64,000 nucleotides of DNA from Trichomonas vaginalis G3 (GCF_026262505.1 NC_067206.1:39135660-39199659); one strand, 5' to 3'; shown: positions 28,443 to 39,080, counted from the stretch's first letter. Notes: generated from the letters alone by a model not told the origin. Program-made: numbers and translations.

Positions 28443-28530
28443 AGCGTTTATTTTTGGTCTTTTGTGAAAGTCAGAAAATAAAGTTAGTTTTTTTATAAAA
28501 TATTTTTTTATCCGGAATATAAAGACAGAT

Positions 28531-29352
28531 ATGTCAACACAGAGAACACAACAACTGCTATCGTTCATGAAGCCATTAATGAAGAATATGAATACATACA
28601 ATATAACAAACAACTTCGCCTCATTCGTTCGGTCAAAGACGATATGTACCAGATGCAAAGTATAATGAATGCTCTTCGTTCTACAAAGCAAGCATATCAT
28701 TGGTTTGAAAACCAACAGACAAAAGAACTTTTAAAAGAATTTCCTCATATGATTGCTTCCCTCGGAAAACCGAGGGAAGAGATTCCATTCGAAAATCGCA
28801 AGAATTTGGCTCCTTGTTTGAAAGGTTATTATGTTCATAGACTTTTAGTAAATGCTGTAGCAATGTGGGCTTCACCTCGTTATGCTTGTTATATTTTCAT
28901 GATGTTAGATGAACTATATAAAGCAGAACGTGAAGATATGGAAAAGAAACTTCATGCAAAAGATGAAGTCATTGAATCCAAAGACAAAAGCATACAGAAA
29001 AGAATACCACGTTCAGTACCAAAAGGAAAGGAAAAGAGTTATAAGTATATGATATATACTGAAGAGTTGGAGAAAGAAGAAGATAAAGATATGGTTATGT
29101 TGCATTTAGTCAGAAGAAACAACAAAGCTTTTACGACTTAGCTAAAATATATAAATCTGACAGAAACTGGTTCTATCGTGAAAACTTACCGATTTCAATG
29201 ACACCGAATGAGAAATAAAGGAAATTTCAAATACTCTTCCTCAAACACACTATGACATCAAAGGTTGCACAATACTTACATTCAAAGAAGACTTAACATT
29301 ACTGAAAGAAAAGATAACAGAATATTTCGACAACTTCAAAGAGGAAGAATGA
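28531..29352 (+). pseudogene. KilA-N/BRO-type gene, broken (two or three breaks)
   Basis: It corresponds closely to the gene at 51160-51985. A KilA-N segment (LKGYYVHRLLVNAVAMWASP) is followed by a coiled coil with many Lys/Glu and a BRO C-terminal-type segment (KYMIYTEELEKEEDKD, MLHLVRRNNK). BRO/KilA-N proteins bind nucleic acids and are common accessory genes of NCLDVs and related elements. A GC-rich hairpin CCCTCGGAAAACCGAGGG (28759-28776) lies inside the coding region. Confidence 0.7.
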
Positions 29353-29534
29353 AAAAAAATCTCGTCGGGTGCCACATTAGAACCATAGTGGAGAAAACCA
29401 TGATAAAAACAAAACGCTCCATGTCGATCATAATCGACGAAGTGCAAATCTTCACTTCGTCAAGTTTATTTTGTTTTTACCATTTAAGTGTTGTAAAATG
29501 TCGATATGAAGACTAACCAAAAATATATTTTTGC
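29353..29534. other. Spacer with hairpin between convergent genes
   Basis: Contains GACGAAGTG/CACTTCGTC arms (29436-29461) forming a stem-loop, followed by AT-rich DNA. No gene seen. Confidence 0.5.
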
Positions 29535-30008
29535 TTAAATAGCTTCAGGGTCTATTTCTTCAACCATTTCACTTTCTTCGTCAATGTCAATAGAAGCTTC
29601 TTCAACCTTTGGTAAGAATTTCTGTATAACATCTTTGTTCGTTATTGTCTTCAGAGATGAAGGATAATATTTCACATTTGTTTCACCCTTCTTATATTCT
29701 TTCTGTTCGGAAAGATTCATAGCAATACTGAAGAAGTCAATGTTAGAGTTCTTTATGACAGTATAATGAGTATCTTTGACATTCACGAAGAAACTCTTTT
29801 GTTTCAAAACTACTGCTAACTCTTGTGAAGTATAACGTTTGCGGTCAATGACAATAGCTAATGGTCTGACATACTGACCAAACTTAGATTCTTTCACAAA
29901 CTTCTTGTTAAAGATAACATTGACGTTTGCAGCACCATTGAACTCATTCTTGATGGCATTAGCGAGAGCATTGTATGAAAAGAACTTGCAATCTTGCATG
30001 TGTTTCAT
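29535..30008 (-). CDS. Conserved replication-linked Maverick protein, unknown
   Basis: A 157-aa frame, beta-rich in the first 80 residues (ANVNVIFNKKFV, RPLAIVIDRKRYTSQELAVV) with an acidic C-terminus (EEASIDIDEESEMVEEIDPE). Proteins with the same pattern occur at 49375 in E (LNVYFYHFEKS...PVKFAIVTKNG, end EEENIDIDPEMF) and at 52518 in D. Here it is divergent from PolB; in E it directly follows the SF3 helicase. I infer a replication or DNA-handling accessory, for example a single-strand binding factor, from linkage only. Confidence 0.55.
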   Translation of the reverse strand: MKHMQDCKFFSYNALANAIKNEFNGAANVNVIFNKKFVKESKFGQYVRPLAIVIDRKRYTSQELAVVLKQKSFFVNVKDTHYTVIKNSNIDFFSIAMNLSEQKEYKKGETNVKYYPSSLKTITNKDVIQKFLPKVEEASIDIDEESEMVEEIDPEAI

Positions 30009-30094
30009 TATAATAAAAATTAAATATTTTAAAACTAGCCTTAAAAAATCTAAGCTAATTTTTTTCTAAAAAATTTTTTTATTTCCTACTAAAG
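30009..30094. promoter_or_regulatory. Divergent promoter between replication-linked gene and PolB
   Basis: 86 bp of nearly pure A/T. The PolB side ends TTTTTTTATTTCCTACTAAAG before the ATG, like TTTTTTTATCCGATAGAAAAG before 49346 and TTTTTTTATCCGGAATATAAAG before 28531. Confidence 0.45.
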
Positions 30095-33000
30095 ATGTAT
30101 CGGAAGTTATCTAAGTTAGAACACTCGGAAATAAAACAACTTCTTACAGAAGCTAACATAGATGTTGCAAAACATTACGCGACAAACAAAAAAGCACTCG
30201 CTGACATCCTCAATGACTACAATGGTGAAATAACTTATGATAGAATTCATGAGTTCATAAATGCAAGAGCATTTCCTTTAAATGACGTTGCTATTGACTT
30301 ATATCATAGACGTTCAGTACCTCATGAAGTAAGAAGAGAAATGTTTGACATAACAAATGCGAACGTTGGTCATACTCGTAAAGCTCTTTCGCATGATGTT
30401 CGTCAAGAGATGTTTGAACTTACGAACTCAAACGTTGGTGAAACACGAAAGAGAGACGACACACTGAAACAACAGAGAAGAGAGATGTTTAAAAGTGCTA
30501 TAGAACAAGTTCGCAAAGCTAACGATGTCATTCGTTCCATTGACGACAAACCAAAAGAAGGTGAGAGATGGTTAAAGAAAGATGAAGAGAATAGGAAGAG
30601 AAATGTGAAGTCAGGCAATAGACTCATTGACTTTAACATCGAAGCTTTAGATGAACCAAACAGAGACTACTTACACAAACATTTCGGTAAGGTTTTCATG
30701 AGACTCTTAGAGAAGATTAAAATAAACTCCCAACAAAGATGGATGGTATGTTATAAACTTGGTGGAAAGTATGAATGTTCTACGTTAAACCTCAATAATA
30801 TTGGAACATTACTACATCAGCTCTTGAAGGAGAACTTTATATCAGAGATAGAAGCAAATGCTGCAGGTATTGTTGAAATGCACTATGACTTCTTCTTGAC
30901 AAACATAAAGAATCTTACTGAAATAAAGATGTATGATTTAACAGAATATGAAGGCTTAACGATGTCAGATGTTAAGAAAGGAAAGCCACAGAAGCGACCA
31001 TATAGAGATGAAAGCACACTGACAGAAAGACAGAAAAGATTATTGAACAGACTTAAACAAACAGGAGATAAACAAGATATAGATGACTTCTGGAATGAAA
31101 TCCTTGGTGAAAAGAAGTTTTATAAGAAGAGAAGCGGTCAGTTCTGGAAGTATCTTTGCACATTACCTATAAATCTTGAACGCTACCAAATCTTCAATGA
31201 ACTGAACAAAAGAACTGCAACACTTATGACAGAGGACAATTGTTTCGTTTATGCTTGCATTCAGGCTGGAGTAAATGAAGAAACTATTGACCACATGAGA
31301 GAAGTCATTCGTGTTAGAGACTTTCCTCAAAGTAAAGTACAAGAAATTTCTGACGCAACAGGTATAGCATTTAATGTTACCATTGGTTACTTCAATGACT
31401 CAAGACATAATGAAATAAAGAGATACATACCAAAAGAATGTAAAACTGTTCGAACTATTGACTTACTTCTTGTTGAAGACCACTACATGCTAAATGAAAG
31501 ACTTCCAATGACAACATATTTCATTCGCAACTATATAGAAATCTTGAAGGAGTGTGGTGGAATGAACATTGAGAAACAGATGAAGATTTATACAAAGAGA
31601 GAAGATAAATATGTAGTTCGCATGGATAGAACTACACCGCTATGGGATGTTATGAAAACATTGTGGGAGTGCAAATATTTCGAACCTATTTCTTATGGAG
31701 AACTTTTCACATATACGACTGACTTATATAAACAGAACCTTGCACCATTTAAAGATTTGACATATGCTCCAAAGTATTGTGTACAACTGAAGAAGAAAGC
31801 CGAGTCAAAAGAAGTAAATAAAGCTAAATGTAAGTTCATTCCTGAGCACGTTTTCTTTGCTGACTTTGAGTGTAGTACGGATGGCTTTCATAAAGCTTTT
31901 AACATCTGTTACGACAGTGAAGATGGTTCAGTGAGTGAAAGCATTTGGGGTCAGAACTGTGCAACAGAATTTTTGGACGACTTCCTGACAAGAGTTTAAT
32001 ATATTTCCATAACCTCAGCTATGATATAAACTTCATCTTAAGACACATGACAGAAGTGAAAGGAACTCCCATCATTAAAGGTTCACGAACAATGCAAATA
32101 ACTGGCTTATATAAAGGAAGGGCAATTATTATAAAAGACTCTTACAGTGTTATAAATAAGAAGCTTAAACTATTTCCTGCTATGTTTAACTTACAAACAG
32201 GACCGAAAGAAGTATTTCCATACAACTACTACAGCAGTACTTTGTTAGCAAATGACAACAGAACTGGTGTCATTTCTGAAGCGTGTAAGTTTATCCAGGA
32301 TGCAGATACATTTATGAAAAACATAGATTCCATCAAAGGTTGCAGAATAGATGAAAACCACTTCGACTTAGAAAAATATAGCACATTCTATTGCAAACAA
32401 GATGTAAGAATTTTAAGAGAAGGTTTTGTTAAGTTCCGCAATGACTTATTGAAAGAATTTGATTTAAACGTTTATGACTACGTTAGTATTTGTTCAATTG
32501 CTAACAAATTATTTGAGAACAGAGTGTACTTCCCGAATGGAAATTTATATGACCTCTCAAATAAACCAAGAGAATTTATTTCGAGATGCATTCAAGGTGG
32601 AAGATGTATGCTGTCAGATAACATGAAACAAAAGAGCGAAAAGAAACTCATTGCTGACTTCGACGCTGTTTCATTATATCCATCAGCTATAGCAAGACTT
32701 TATACTTTAGAAGGAATTCCAAAGTATGAAGGATGAGATGTTAAGCACAATATTTGAGACATTTATTCGATGACGACCAAAAGGAACCCATTGGTGAAAA
32801 GTTTATGTCTGGCTTCTTTGTTCTCATTAAGATAACAGAGATTGGAATACATAGACACTTTCCTTTAATAGTTTGTGACCCTGAACTAAATCCAGAACTT
32901 AACGTTCCCAGAAGTTCAAACACTTGCTGTTTAATGTATGTTGACCATATAACATTACAAGACCTCATAAAATATCAAGGTGTCAAATGTGAAGTGTTGC

Positions 33001-33910
33001 AAGGATACTATTACGATGGAAACAGAGATATTAGAATAAGAGATGAAGTAAAGAAGTTGTTTGAGTTAAGGTTAAAGTATAAGAAAGAAGGAAATCCTTT
33101 GCAAGAAAATATAAAGCTCATTCTGAACAGTATTTATGGCAAAACTATTCTATCTCCTATTGAGTCAAAAATAACCATAGTAAATGACAAAGATGCTATA
33201 AGATATGCCATCAGAAACTACAACCATATAGTGAAGTTCGAAGGTTTGGATGGTTCAGATAAAACTATTTTCAAGCTAACGAAAAGCATTTGCAGACACT
33301 TTAACTTCTGTCCACTTGGTGTTAATATTCTATCTATGTCGAAGAGAATAATGTGTGAAGTATTCTGTACTGCTGAAGACTTAGGAATGGACATCTTTTA
33401 TAGCGATACCGACAGTATGCATCTCTACAATGAAGATATCCCTCGTTTAGCTGAAGAGTTTGAGAAACGTTATGGAAGAGTTCTCATTGGTAAAAACCTT
33501 GGTCAGTTTCATAGTGACTTCGCAGAAATAACACCTGGAAAACAAAGTTTAGCATACAAGTCAATATTTTGTGGAAAGAAGACTACATAGACTTACTCAC
33601 TAACGATTTAAATGAAGTTGCATTTCACTGCAGAATGAAAGGCGTGAAGCAAGATGTTATTGCTTTAACCGCTAATGAAATGTTTCCTGACTCTGTTCAG
33701 TGTTTCTATGATGAAGATAAAGGTTTAATGGTTCCGCAAGGAAAATTTGACAAAGACTCTGAGTTCAGTTTAATGAAACTTTACAAAGCACTTTATGACG
33801 GTCAAGAGATTGGATTTGACTTATGTAAGTCTTCTAGTCCTTGCTTTGCTGAAAAGTTTAACTTCTCAATAACGACTAAAACAAGCTTTATTCGTAAGTT
33901 GAAGTTCTGA
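30095..33910 (+). pseudogene. polB: Protein-primed DNA polymerase B, broken (about three breaks)
   Basis: An N-terminal region of about 550 residues precedes the polymerase. It includes basic helical repeats (VRREMFDITNANVG, VRQEMFELTNSNVG) and a segment with DNCFVYACIQAG ... LLLVEDHYMLNE that looks like an OTU-type cysteine-protease fold. Exonuclease motifs follow: FADFECS, HNLSYDINF and YCKQDVRIL. The palm motifs are DFDAVSLYPSAI (A), LILNSIYGKT (B) and YSDTDSMHL (C). These define the protein-primed family B polymerases of Polintons, which replicate linear DNA from terminal proteins. An expected length of 1,200-1,300 residues fits the span. The gene is followed directly by the GAGGTCA iterons. 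Confidence 0.88.
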
Positions 33911-34052
33911 GGTCATTTATTTTTGTCAGCAGTGAGGTCATGAATGAGGTCAGCAATGAGATCATGAATGAGGTCATGAATGAGGTCAGCAATGAGGTCA
34001 GCAATGAGATCATGAATGAGGTCATTTATTTTTGTCAGCAATGAGGTCATTC
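33909..34052. repeat. GAGGTCA iteron array after the polymerase gene
   Basis: Some ten units of GAGGTCAtgAAT or GAGGTCAgcAAT follow one another in about 140 bp, flanked at each side by TTTATTTTTGTCAGCA. The array starts at the PolB stop codon and fills the gap to the convergent capsid-like gene. Confidence 0.85.
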
Positions 34053-34079
34053 GTGATAAAAATAAAGCTAGCGTAGATT

Positions 34080-34936
34080 TTACAATACTGCGATGGTAGA
34101 GTTTAAGAGTTGTGCTTCAATGTAGAGACAGTCCTTATGGTCTGGAGGTAAGAACACTGGGCAGTTATGGTCATGAGTGGAGAACATGTCTATCCAAAAC
34201 TCACGATTGAAGCCAGTTAATTTATAGTATTTAGGGTTAGGAAGTGGTGAAGTTCTTGTATGACCAATGAACTCATTTTCAACTCCCTTACTTAAGTTTG
34301 AATATAATATAGCTTGCTTTCTATCCCAAATGCCAGGTGTTACAATCTTTGAAAATTCATTTTTCCTCGGAAGCATTGCATCATAATTGAAAACATTCTT
34401 GAAATCATCACTTGGTTCAGAGATTTGAAATCTTATACGTAATGGATTTTCTTTCTTTTAGCTACTTCATTGAATGGTGAATATATAACAAACTGACAGT
34501 CATGAGTTCCATCTTCATTTTCATTAAATTCATAATGAAAGTCTATAAGTTGTGGCTGACTACCTTCTTCTTTCAGTTGTGCAAGAAACTCACGTAAAGG
34601 CTGTAAAGTTTGTACTTCAATGTTGAACTTTTTCTCGAACATCTCATTAAATGAAATCATACATTGCAACAATGTTGTATCGTCTTTAAAGTATTTGTAT
34701 ATGTGAATGTTTTGGGCGCTTAAAGACTGTTCGTCATTTTCTATCTCGACTTGAAGTATAAAGTCAACCTTTCTGAAAGCACGTGTTATATACATAGATG
34801 TTATGCCAATGTACTTCTCTTCATTTATGTTCACAATCCAGTCTGTTGGAAACTTAAACGTTACTCTGTTCCCCTTTATTTTGACGTCAGGGTTTTCACT
34901 ACTGAACGCAACAGTTAAAGGTATTTGTCTATACAT
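34080..34936 (-). pseudogene. Minor capsid/penton-like gene, broken (about one break)
   Basis: The N-terminal part MYRQIPLTVAFSSENPDVKI, FPTDWIVNINEEKYIGITSM and ITRAFRKVDFILQVEI is beta-rich. The C-terminal part has FIGHTRTSPLPNPKYYKL and WIDMFSTHDHNCPVFLPP. It shows similarity of pattern to the capsid-type gene of the left block (3703/18213). Being on the minus strand directly upstream of the major capsid group suggests a capsid vertex role. A virion function is inferred. Confidence 0.55.
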
Positions 34937-35229
34937 TTAATTCGGATAAAAATAAACCATTTACTCTTTCTTTGCTTCAGCTTCTTTAGCTTTTGCTTCT
35001 TTGTTTTTGCTTCTTCTCTAGCTTTCTTCGCCAGCAAACGTGGGTTCTTTTGTCTTCCAGCAGCTAATGCAGCAAGTTGTTTTTCACTAAGTTTTCTCTT
35101 TGGTCTCTCTGGCTTTTGTTCTTGTTTTTGTTCCTTCAGTTCGGATAAAATTTGCTCGCGAATTTCTTTCTTCAATGCTTCAACATCTATGACCCCTTGG
35201 GTCTTGTCCGTAGGGCTTGTCTGAGTCAT
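34915..35229 (-). CDS. Small Lys-rich protein, unknown
   Basis: A 104-aa frame from ATG 35229 (MTQTSPTDKTQG). It has a helical Lys/Glu/Gln-rich middle (VEALKKEIREQILSELKEQK) and a very basic second half (KKAREEAKTKKQKLKKLKQR), fitting a DNA-binding or virion core role. The end overlaps the start of the 34936 gene by 22 bp. A hairpin GACCCCTTGGGTC (35191-35203) lies inside the frame. Confidence 0.5.
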   Translation of the reverse strand: MTQTSPTDKTQGVIDVEALKKEIREQILSELKEQKQEQKPERPKRKLSEKQLAALAAGRQKNPRLLAKKAREEAKTKKQKLKKLKQRKSKWFIFIRIKCIDKYL

Positions 35230-35274
35230 TTGACTGCAGATAAAAAACAAAATTAAAACTTTAACCGATGTAAA

Positions 35275-35709
35275 ATGAGCTTGTCAAAATCAGAGCGAGA
35301 GTCTATTATATTAAATGACGCAAGAGGAATACAACATCCTTTCTATTACGTAAGTCAGAGTAAAGATGGTAAAATATACGTAAGAAAAAGAAAGGTTCCA
35401 TTAGCGAATACAGAGAGCGACAACATTAAGGTGTATGGCAAGGGTGAAGTCCACGAAGCCCATATAAAACCTTCTATTCAAACTGAAAAGTCAATAGAAC
35501 CAGAAGAAAAGAAGCCAGATGTTCTTTCAATAACGAACCAAGAGCTTATTGCAAAGTTCGTGAATTTCATTGAAAAACAAACCGAGTCAAAGAACCCTGA
35601 CCCACCAGTGAAAGAAGTTGAGACAAAAGAGAATGTACAGTTCATTGAAAATGTCAAGAAACAACTTCCACCACGAATGCCAAGAAGAAGAGTGAGAATA
35701 ATGAAGTAA
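35275..35709 (+). CDS. Small protein with basic C-terminus, unknown
   Basis: A 144-aa frame: MSLSKSERESIILNDARGIQ, a beta pair HPFYYVSQSKDGKIYVRKRK, an acidic middle and a basic end PPRMPRRRVRIMK. The beta pair recalls GFYIHTMKDGRVQFRKIKQP of the 37848 protein, so both may share a small domain. It is divergent from the 35229 gene and 26 bp upstream of the major capsid gene. Confidence 0.5.
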   Translation: MSLSKSERESIILNDARGIQHPFYYVSQSKDGKIYVRKRKVPLANTESDNIKVYGKGEVHEAHIKPSIQTEKSIEPEEKKPDVLSITNQELIAKFVNFIEKQTESKNPDPPVKEVETKENVQFIENVKKQLPPRMPRRRVRIMK

Positions 35710-35735
35710 ATAGATATTTTTATCGAAGTAAATAC

Positions 35736-37309
35736 ATGCAGAACGAACAGTTAAACGAATTTACTCCAGCAGAGCATATTCATCAGATTCGCTCATATTT
35801 CGATATCATAGACAATGCAGTTCAAATTGGTGACACTAATAGAAAATATTCTGACGCAAAGATTCCATCACAACCTGGAACTGCTAAAGATAACACATGG
35901 GTAACATTCAATCTCTCACCTCCTGGTGAAAATATGTTGGACCTTTACAATACATTCATTACGTATAAAATGGAAGGTCAATTTATTGTAGATAAAGAAA
36001 TTGGTTCAGGTTCCAATAAAACAAACCCACCAGGATTTTGGATTGGTTTCGATGACGCTTTCTATGCAGTTGCTGGATATCAAATCCTTGCAAATGGTCG
36101 TATCGTATATTCTCAAGACAACGCAAGAGAAGAAGCATATATAACTTCAAACTCACAAACTACCGAACAAATAAAGAAAGTAGATGTTTTCTCAAAGACT
36201 CGACATGAAGATGTATGGAGTCATTCGGGAACATGCAGAACAGGACAAATTGTTAGTGGTCCAATTACAGCAGGAAATCATTTGATTTTAAGCTTCGTTT
36301 AAGAATTCCTGTTAGAAGATTCCTTCCATTAGAAGCTATTCGATTTATTCCAGCTTTTGCAGGAAACATTCAGCTTAAAGTAAAGTTCAGTAGCGACGCC
36401 TTACAATGCACATCTATATCTGTAAATGATATCATTGCTTTCAATCCAACTCTTAAAGTTGCATTTGCTTCAGATTCAAATCCACCGACAAATAAATTTG
36501 TTCCATGGAATGAACCATTCACTATGATAACGAAGGCAGTAGAAGCTAGTGGAACAGTTACTATTACAACTGTAACCCAGCAACTATTTCGAACAAAGAT
36601 GGATTTTAATGAATGTTTCATTCATCCAAAGTCATTCTCTTTAGACCCTAACATTTATACAGAACTTGTAGAACATTATACAAACGAGGCTTTATGTTTT
36701 CCTGTTAAAGTTATGGATTGGATTCCTATGGACGGTTCATTCTCAAAGAATACAGATAGTTCAAGTGCAACATTTACAGCAGCTTATACGCCTATTAATG
36801 TTAAAAGTATTTGGGCACTATTTAGAAAGAAAGACAACTATTATGTTAATTTTGAGAACCCTAAGTTTAAATATCTTCAGCTTTCCATGGGAGCTTATGG
36901 AAATATGCCTGCAGAACCTGAAAAATCATATGGACCTGTATTTTATGAAATGGTTGCGAACGCTTGCAATACAAACAATGATATGATAGGATTTAATGAA
37001 GATGTTATGAGGTCATTGGTGGATGATGGTAGTGTGGAACATAAATGGGATAGCTATGACAACACACATTTCTTATGTGGTTTTCCAACAGAAGTGGACT
37101 TTTGCTTCCAGCAAGGTCAAACATCTACTGCTCCAATAACATACAAATTGTCTGTTAAAGGACCTATTGAACTAGCAACTGAAAATGTACCAAAGCCACT
37201 TATTGGATTTATGAGGGATTGTTGCTTTGCCATTCAGGTGCGTGCTAATGGAATCCCCATAATAAGATTAGATGACTATAACTTAGCTACGGACGACAGT
37301 GAGGAATAA
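35736..37309 (+). pseudogene. Major capsid protein (double jelly-roll type), broken about once
   Basis: Long beta-rich protein of about 520 residues in all. The first half has TWVTFNLSPPGENMLDLYNT and a YQILANGRIVYSQDNAREEA loop. The second half has LRIPVRRFLPLEAIRFIPAF, the charged strand pair that closes the first barrel in Polinton major capsid proteins, and a C-terminal ...FAIQVRANGIPIIRLDDY. Length, composition and place after the small basic genes fit the double jelly-roll MCP, which builds the icosahedral shell. Element E has a decayed counterpart (44460-46090) and D a partly broken one (54016). Confidence 0.75.
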
Positions 37310-37339
37310 AGGATGAACGTTTATTTTTAAAGCTTATAA

Positions 37340-37798
37340 ATGAGTTCTTCATCAAGCTCTCGTGAACCTTCACCATCTATGAAACAAACTTTACCAAACG
37401 ATTATGGAGCACCTATTGAATATTTCTTACGAGCTGCACAATGGCAAAGAGCAGTCTCACCAAGGTTAGGTGTTCCACCAGCTCCTGTCAAAAATAGCAT
37501 TTGGTCAAGTCCTTATATAAGATATGGTCTCCCACTAGGTTTGCTAGCTACAGCAGGAGCAGTTATGATGTTGAAAAGAAATAAAGCAAATGTTGTAAAT
37601 AATACTGAAGTAGCTGAAGTTAAACAAACTCCAACACCTTCGCCAAAACCAACGCCTTCACAAGCAAAACCTTCAATGACTCCTGAACCTATGGAAGTAC
37701 AAACTCCTGTTCAAAAGTCAACTCCTAAACCGACTCCAACATTTAAACCAGAACCTACTCCTCAAATAAATCGTAAAACTCCTGCGTTTCCTTACTGA
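37340..37798 (+). CDS. Single-pass membrane protein with Pro/Thr-rich tail
   Basis: A 152-aa frame. A Ser-rich start is followed by NDYGAPIEYFLRAAQWQRAV, one hydrophobic segment YGLPLGLLATAGAVMML (residues about 60-78) with a following KRNK stop-transfer, and then a Pro-rich tail with PTPSPKPTPSQAKP, QKSTPKPTPTFKPEPTP. The likely place is the virion or a host membrane; entry, egress or vertex anchoring is possible but unsupported. It lies 30 bp after the major capsid gene, same strand. Confidence 0.55.
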   Translation: MSSSSSSREPSPSMKQTLPNDYGAPIEYFLRAAQWQRAVSPRLGVPPAPVKNSIWSSPYIRYGLPLGLLATAGAVMMLKRNKANVVNNTEVAEVKQTPTPSPKPTPSQAKPSMTPEPMEVQTPVQKSTPKPTPTFKPEPTPQINRKTPAFPY

Positions 37799-37847
37799 AA
37801 AAATAACGTTATTTTTTATTTAATATTAAAATTTTTATTTGATTGAA

Positions 37848-38084
37848 ATGACAAATAAAGTCACTGAAGCAATGAAACAAAAGTTTTTGGTAGAATACAT
37901 TAAATCAGGAACTATTCCAGAAGGTTTTTACATTCATACTATGAAGGATGGTAGAGTTCAGTTTAGAAAGATAAAGCAACCATTAGATAAAGAAGGAATT
38001 TTGAGAAAGATTAAACTTCATGAGGACAACATTGCTGAACTTAAGAAGAAGTTAGAAGAGTTGGAGAAAGGAAGAGAGTTATAA
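37848..38084 (+). CDS. Small protein with C-terminal coiled coil
   Basis: A 78-aa frame from ATG 37848 (MTNKVTEAMKQKF). A strand pair GFYIHTMKDGRVQFRKIKQP comes before a coiled coil (KLHEDNIAELKKKLEELEKG). This is the last gene of B. The sequence around its stop, TTATAAA-GCAATGAATTCAACAGGG, equals the sequence around the stop of the 17460 gene. Confidence 0.55.
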   Translation: MTNKVTEAMKQKFLVEYIKSGTIPEGFYIHTMKDGRVQFRKIKQPLDKEGILRKIKLHEDNIAELKKKLEELEKGREL

Positions 38085-38089
38085 AGCAA

Positions 38090-38165
38090 TGAATTCAACA
38101 GGGTAGAAAAGAGGTTAGAAATCGGGTTAGATATACTCATCTACCCTCTGTTCAAATAAATATGG
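38090..38165. repeat. GGGTAGA repeat cluster at the right side of B
   Basis: Begins CAATGAATTCAACAGGG, the reverse complement of 17449-17465, and continues with GGGTAGA/GGTTAGA boxes and an inverted TCTACCC. It occupies the same position relative to a stop codon as the GGTGA cluster at 17404 but has a different box sequence. Confidence 0.6.
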
Positions 38166-38271
38166 TATGTGTTGGTAGAATAATTTAAAAAAAATACAAA
38201 AAAAGTCCCTTTACCTTTGAAATTTGGTCTCTAGAGCTAGTTTGATATTCATTCATTCTCCTTCAATCTCA

Positions 38272-38400
38272 TTAAACCTTGGTTTCTTCTTTTTCGTTTC
38301 CGCGTGAAGAGGATAATACCTTGTTTGATTTCTTTCGGAATATGATAAATCCAAGAAGTATTGCGAGAATTGCAACAACAATTATTACTCCAACAGCAGA
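38272..38400 (-). pseudogene. C-terminal tail of a single-pass host surface protein (fragment)
   Basis: The frame reads one transmembrane segment (AVGVIIVVAILAILLGFIIF) followed by a short basic/polar tail (RKKSNKVLSSSRGNEKEETK) and a stop at 38272. This is the usual ending of trichomonad surface proteins, such as BspA-like ones. The coding sequence is cut at 38400, where unrelated repeat DNA starts, so only about 42 codons remain. Which protein it came from cannot be told. Confidence 0.55.
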
Positions 38401-38780
38401 TTATACATATGAAATATAATTAAAAAAAATGTTTAGTTAAGGGTGCACCCGTATGTACGTTTATTTGAGAGGAGGAGGATTACCCTCTCAATTTTGAGGG
38501 ATTCGTTAGTTTATTTTCTCGATGAATATGCAATAAAATTTGATTTTTACCTTATCAATATACTTCATATAATATACACATGTTCATGTAAAAACTTTTT
38601 TCCAAAATCCTCAGGAATTAAGGGATTTTTGAGTAGGGGTAATTTTAGCTAAAAGTGACACACCTGTAAAAAGTGACACACCCGTGAAGGGTGTGATTAC
38701 CGATCGGTAATTTCGACAGTTTAGAATTTAAAATTTTTTATGGAACTGTTGCGAGTTTCATAAAGAATTTAAGGAATATA

Positions 38781-38975
38781 AGCAAAGATTTGAATCAAAA
38801 TCTTAGACCTAAGCCGCTCGATTCGCTCGCGGCTTCCGCGAATTACAGATCAGCAAAGATTTGAATCAAAATCTTCGAACTAAGCCGCTCGATTCGCTCG
38901 CGGCTTCCGCGAATTACAGATCAGCAAAGATTTGAATCAAAATCTTCGAACTAAGCCGATCGCTTCGCTCGCGGC
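38781..38975. repeat. 71-bp tandem repeat, about 2.7 copies
   Basis: Copies start at 38781, 38852 and 38923 with AGCAAAGATTTGAATCAAAA. Each carries a GC-rich hairpin (GCCGCTCGATTCGCTCGCGGC) that stands out in the AT-rich element. Confidence 0.85.
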
Positions 38976-39080
38976 TTTCTTTATTATTTTAAATTTGCAT
39001 ATTTCCATCAAAAGTTCATAAGGTAAAAAATTTCGTTTATTTTTACTAAGAAAAAAGGTTTTTGATAATAAATTTATTTT

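Larger units (their letters stand above)
16719..38165 (+). mobile_element. Maverick/Polinton B, about 21.4 kb
   Basis: A virus-like element beginning at a host-gene junction with AGTAGTTAGTATACATATC; Polintons typically begin with AG. Parts in order: three small minus-strand genes, penton-like capsid, packaging ATPase, two conserved unknowns, minor capsid, fibre region, DDE integrase, an unknown, KilA-N/GIY-YIG gene, KilA-N gene, replication-linked unknown, polymerase B, capsid-like gene, small genes, major capsid, membrane and small genes. About twenty breaks are spread over nine genes; others are open. No copy of the left terminus is found on the right, so that end is lost or rearranged. 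Near identity to A suggests recent activity of the family. No adenain-type protease was recognised. Confidence 0.88.

Noticed and set aside
34925-35224. Plus-strand Phe/Ser/Cys-rich frame of 99 residues
   Set aside because: Antisense of the Lys-rich 34915-35229 gene; no promoter-like sequence.
16719-38165. Interpreting B as two separate elements meeting near 29400
   Set aside because: No terminus or target junction is seen there, and together the halves make one complete Maverick gene set; the possibility stays open because the right terminus was not found.
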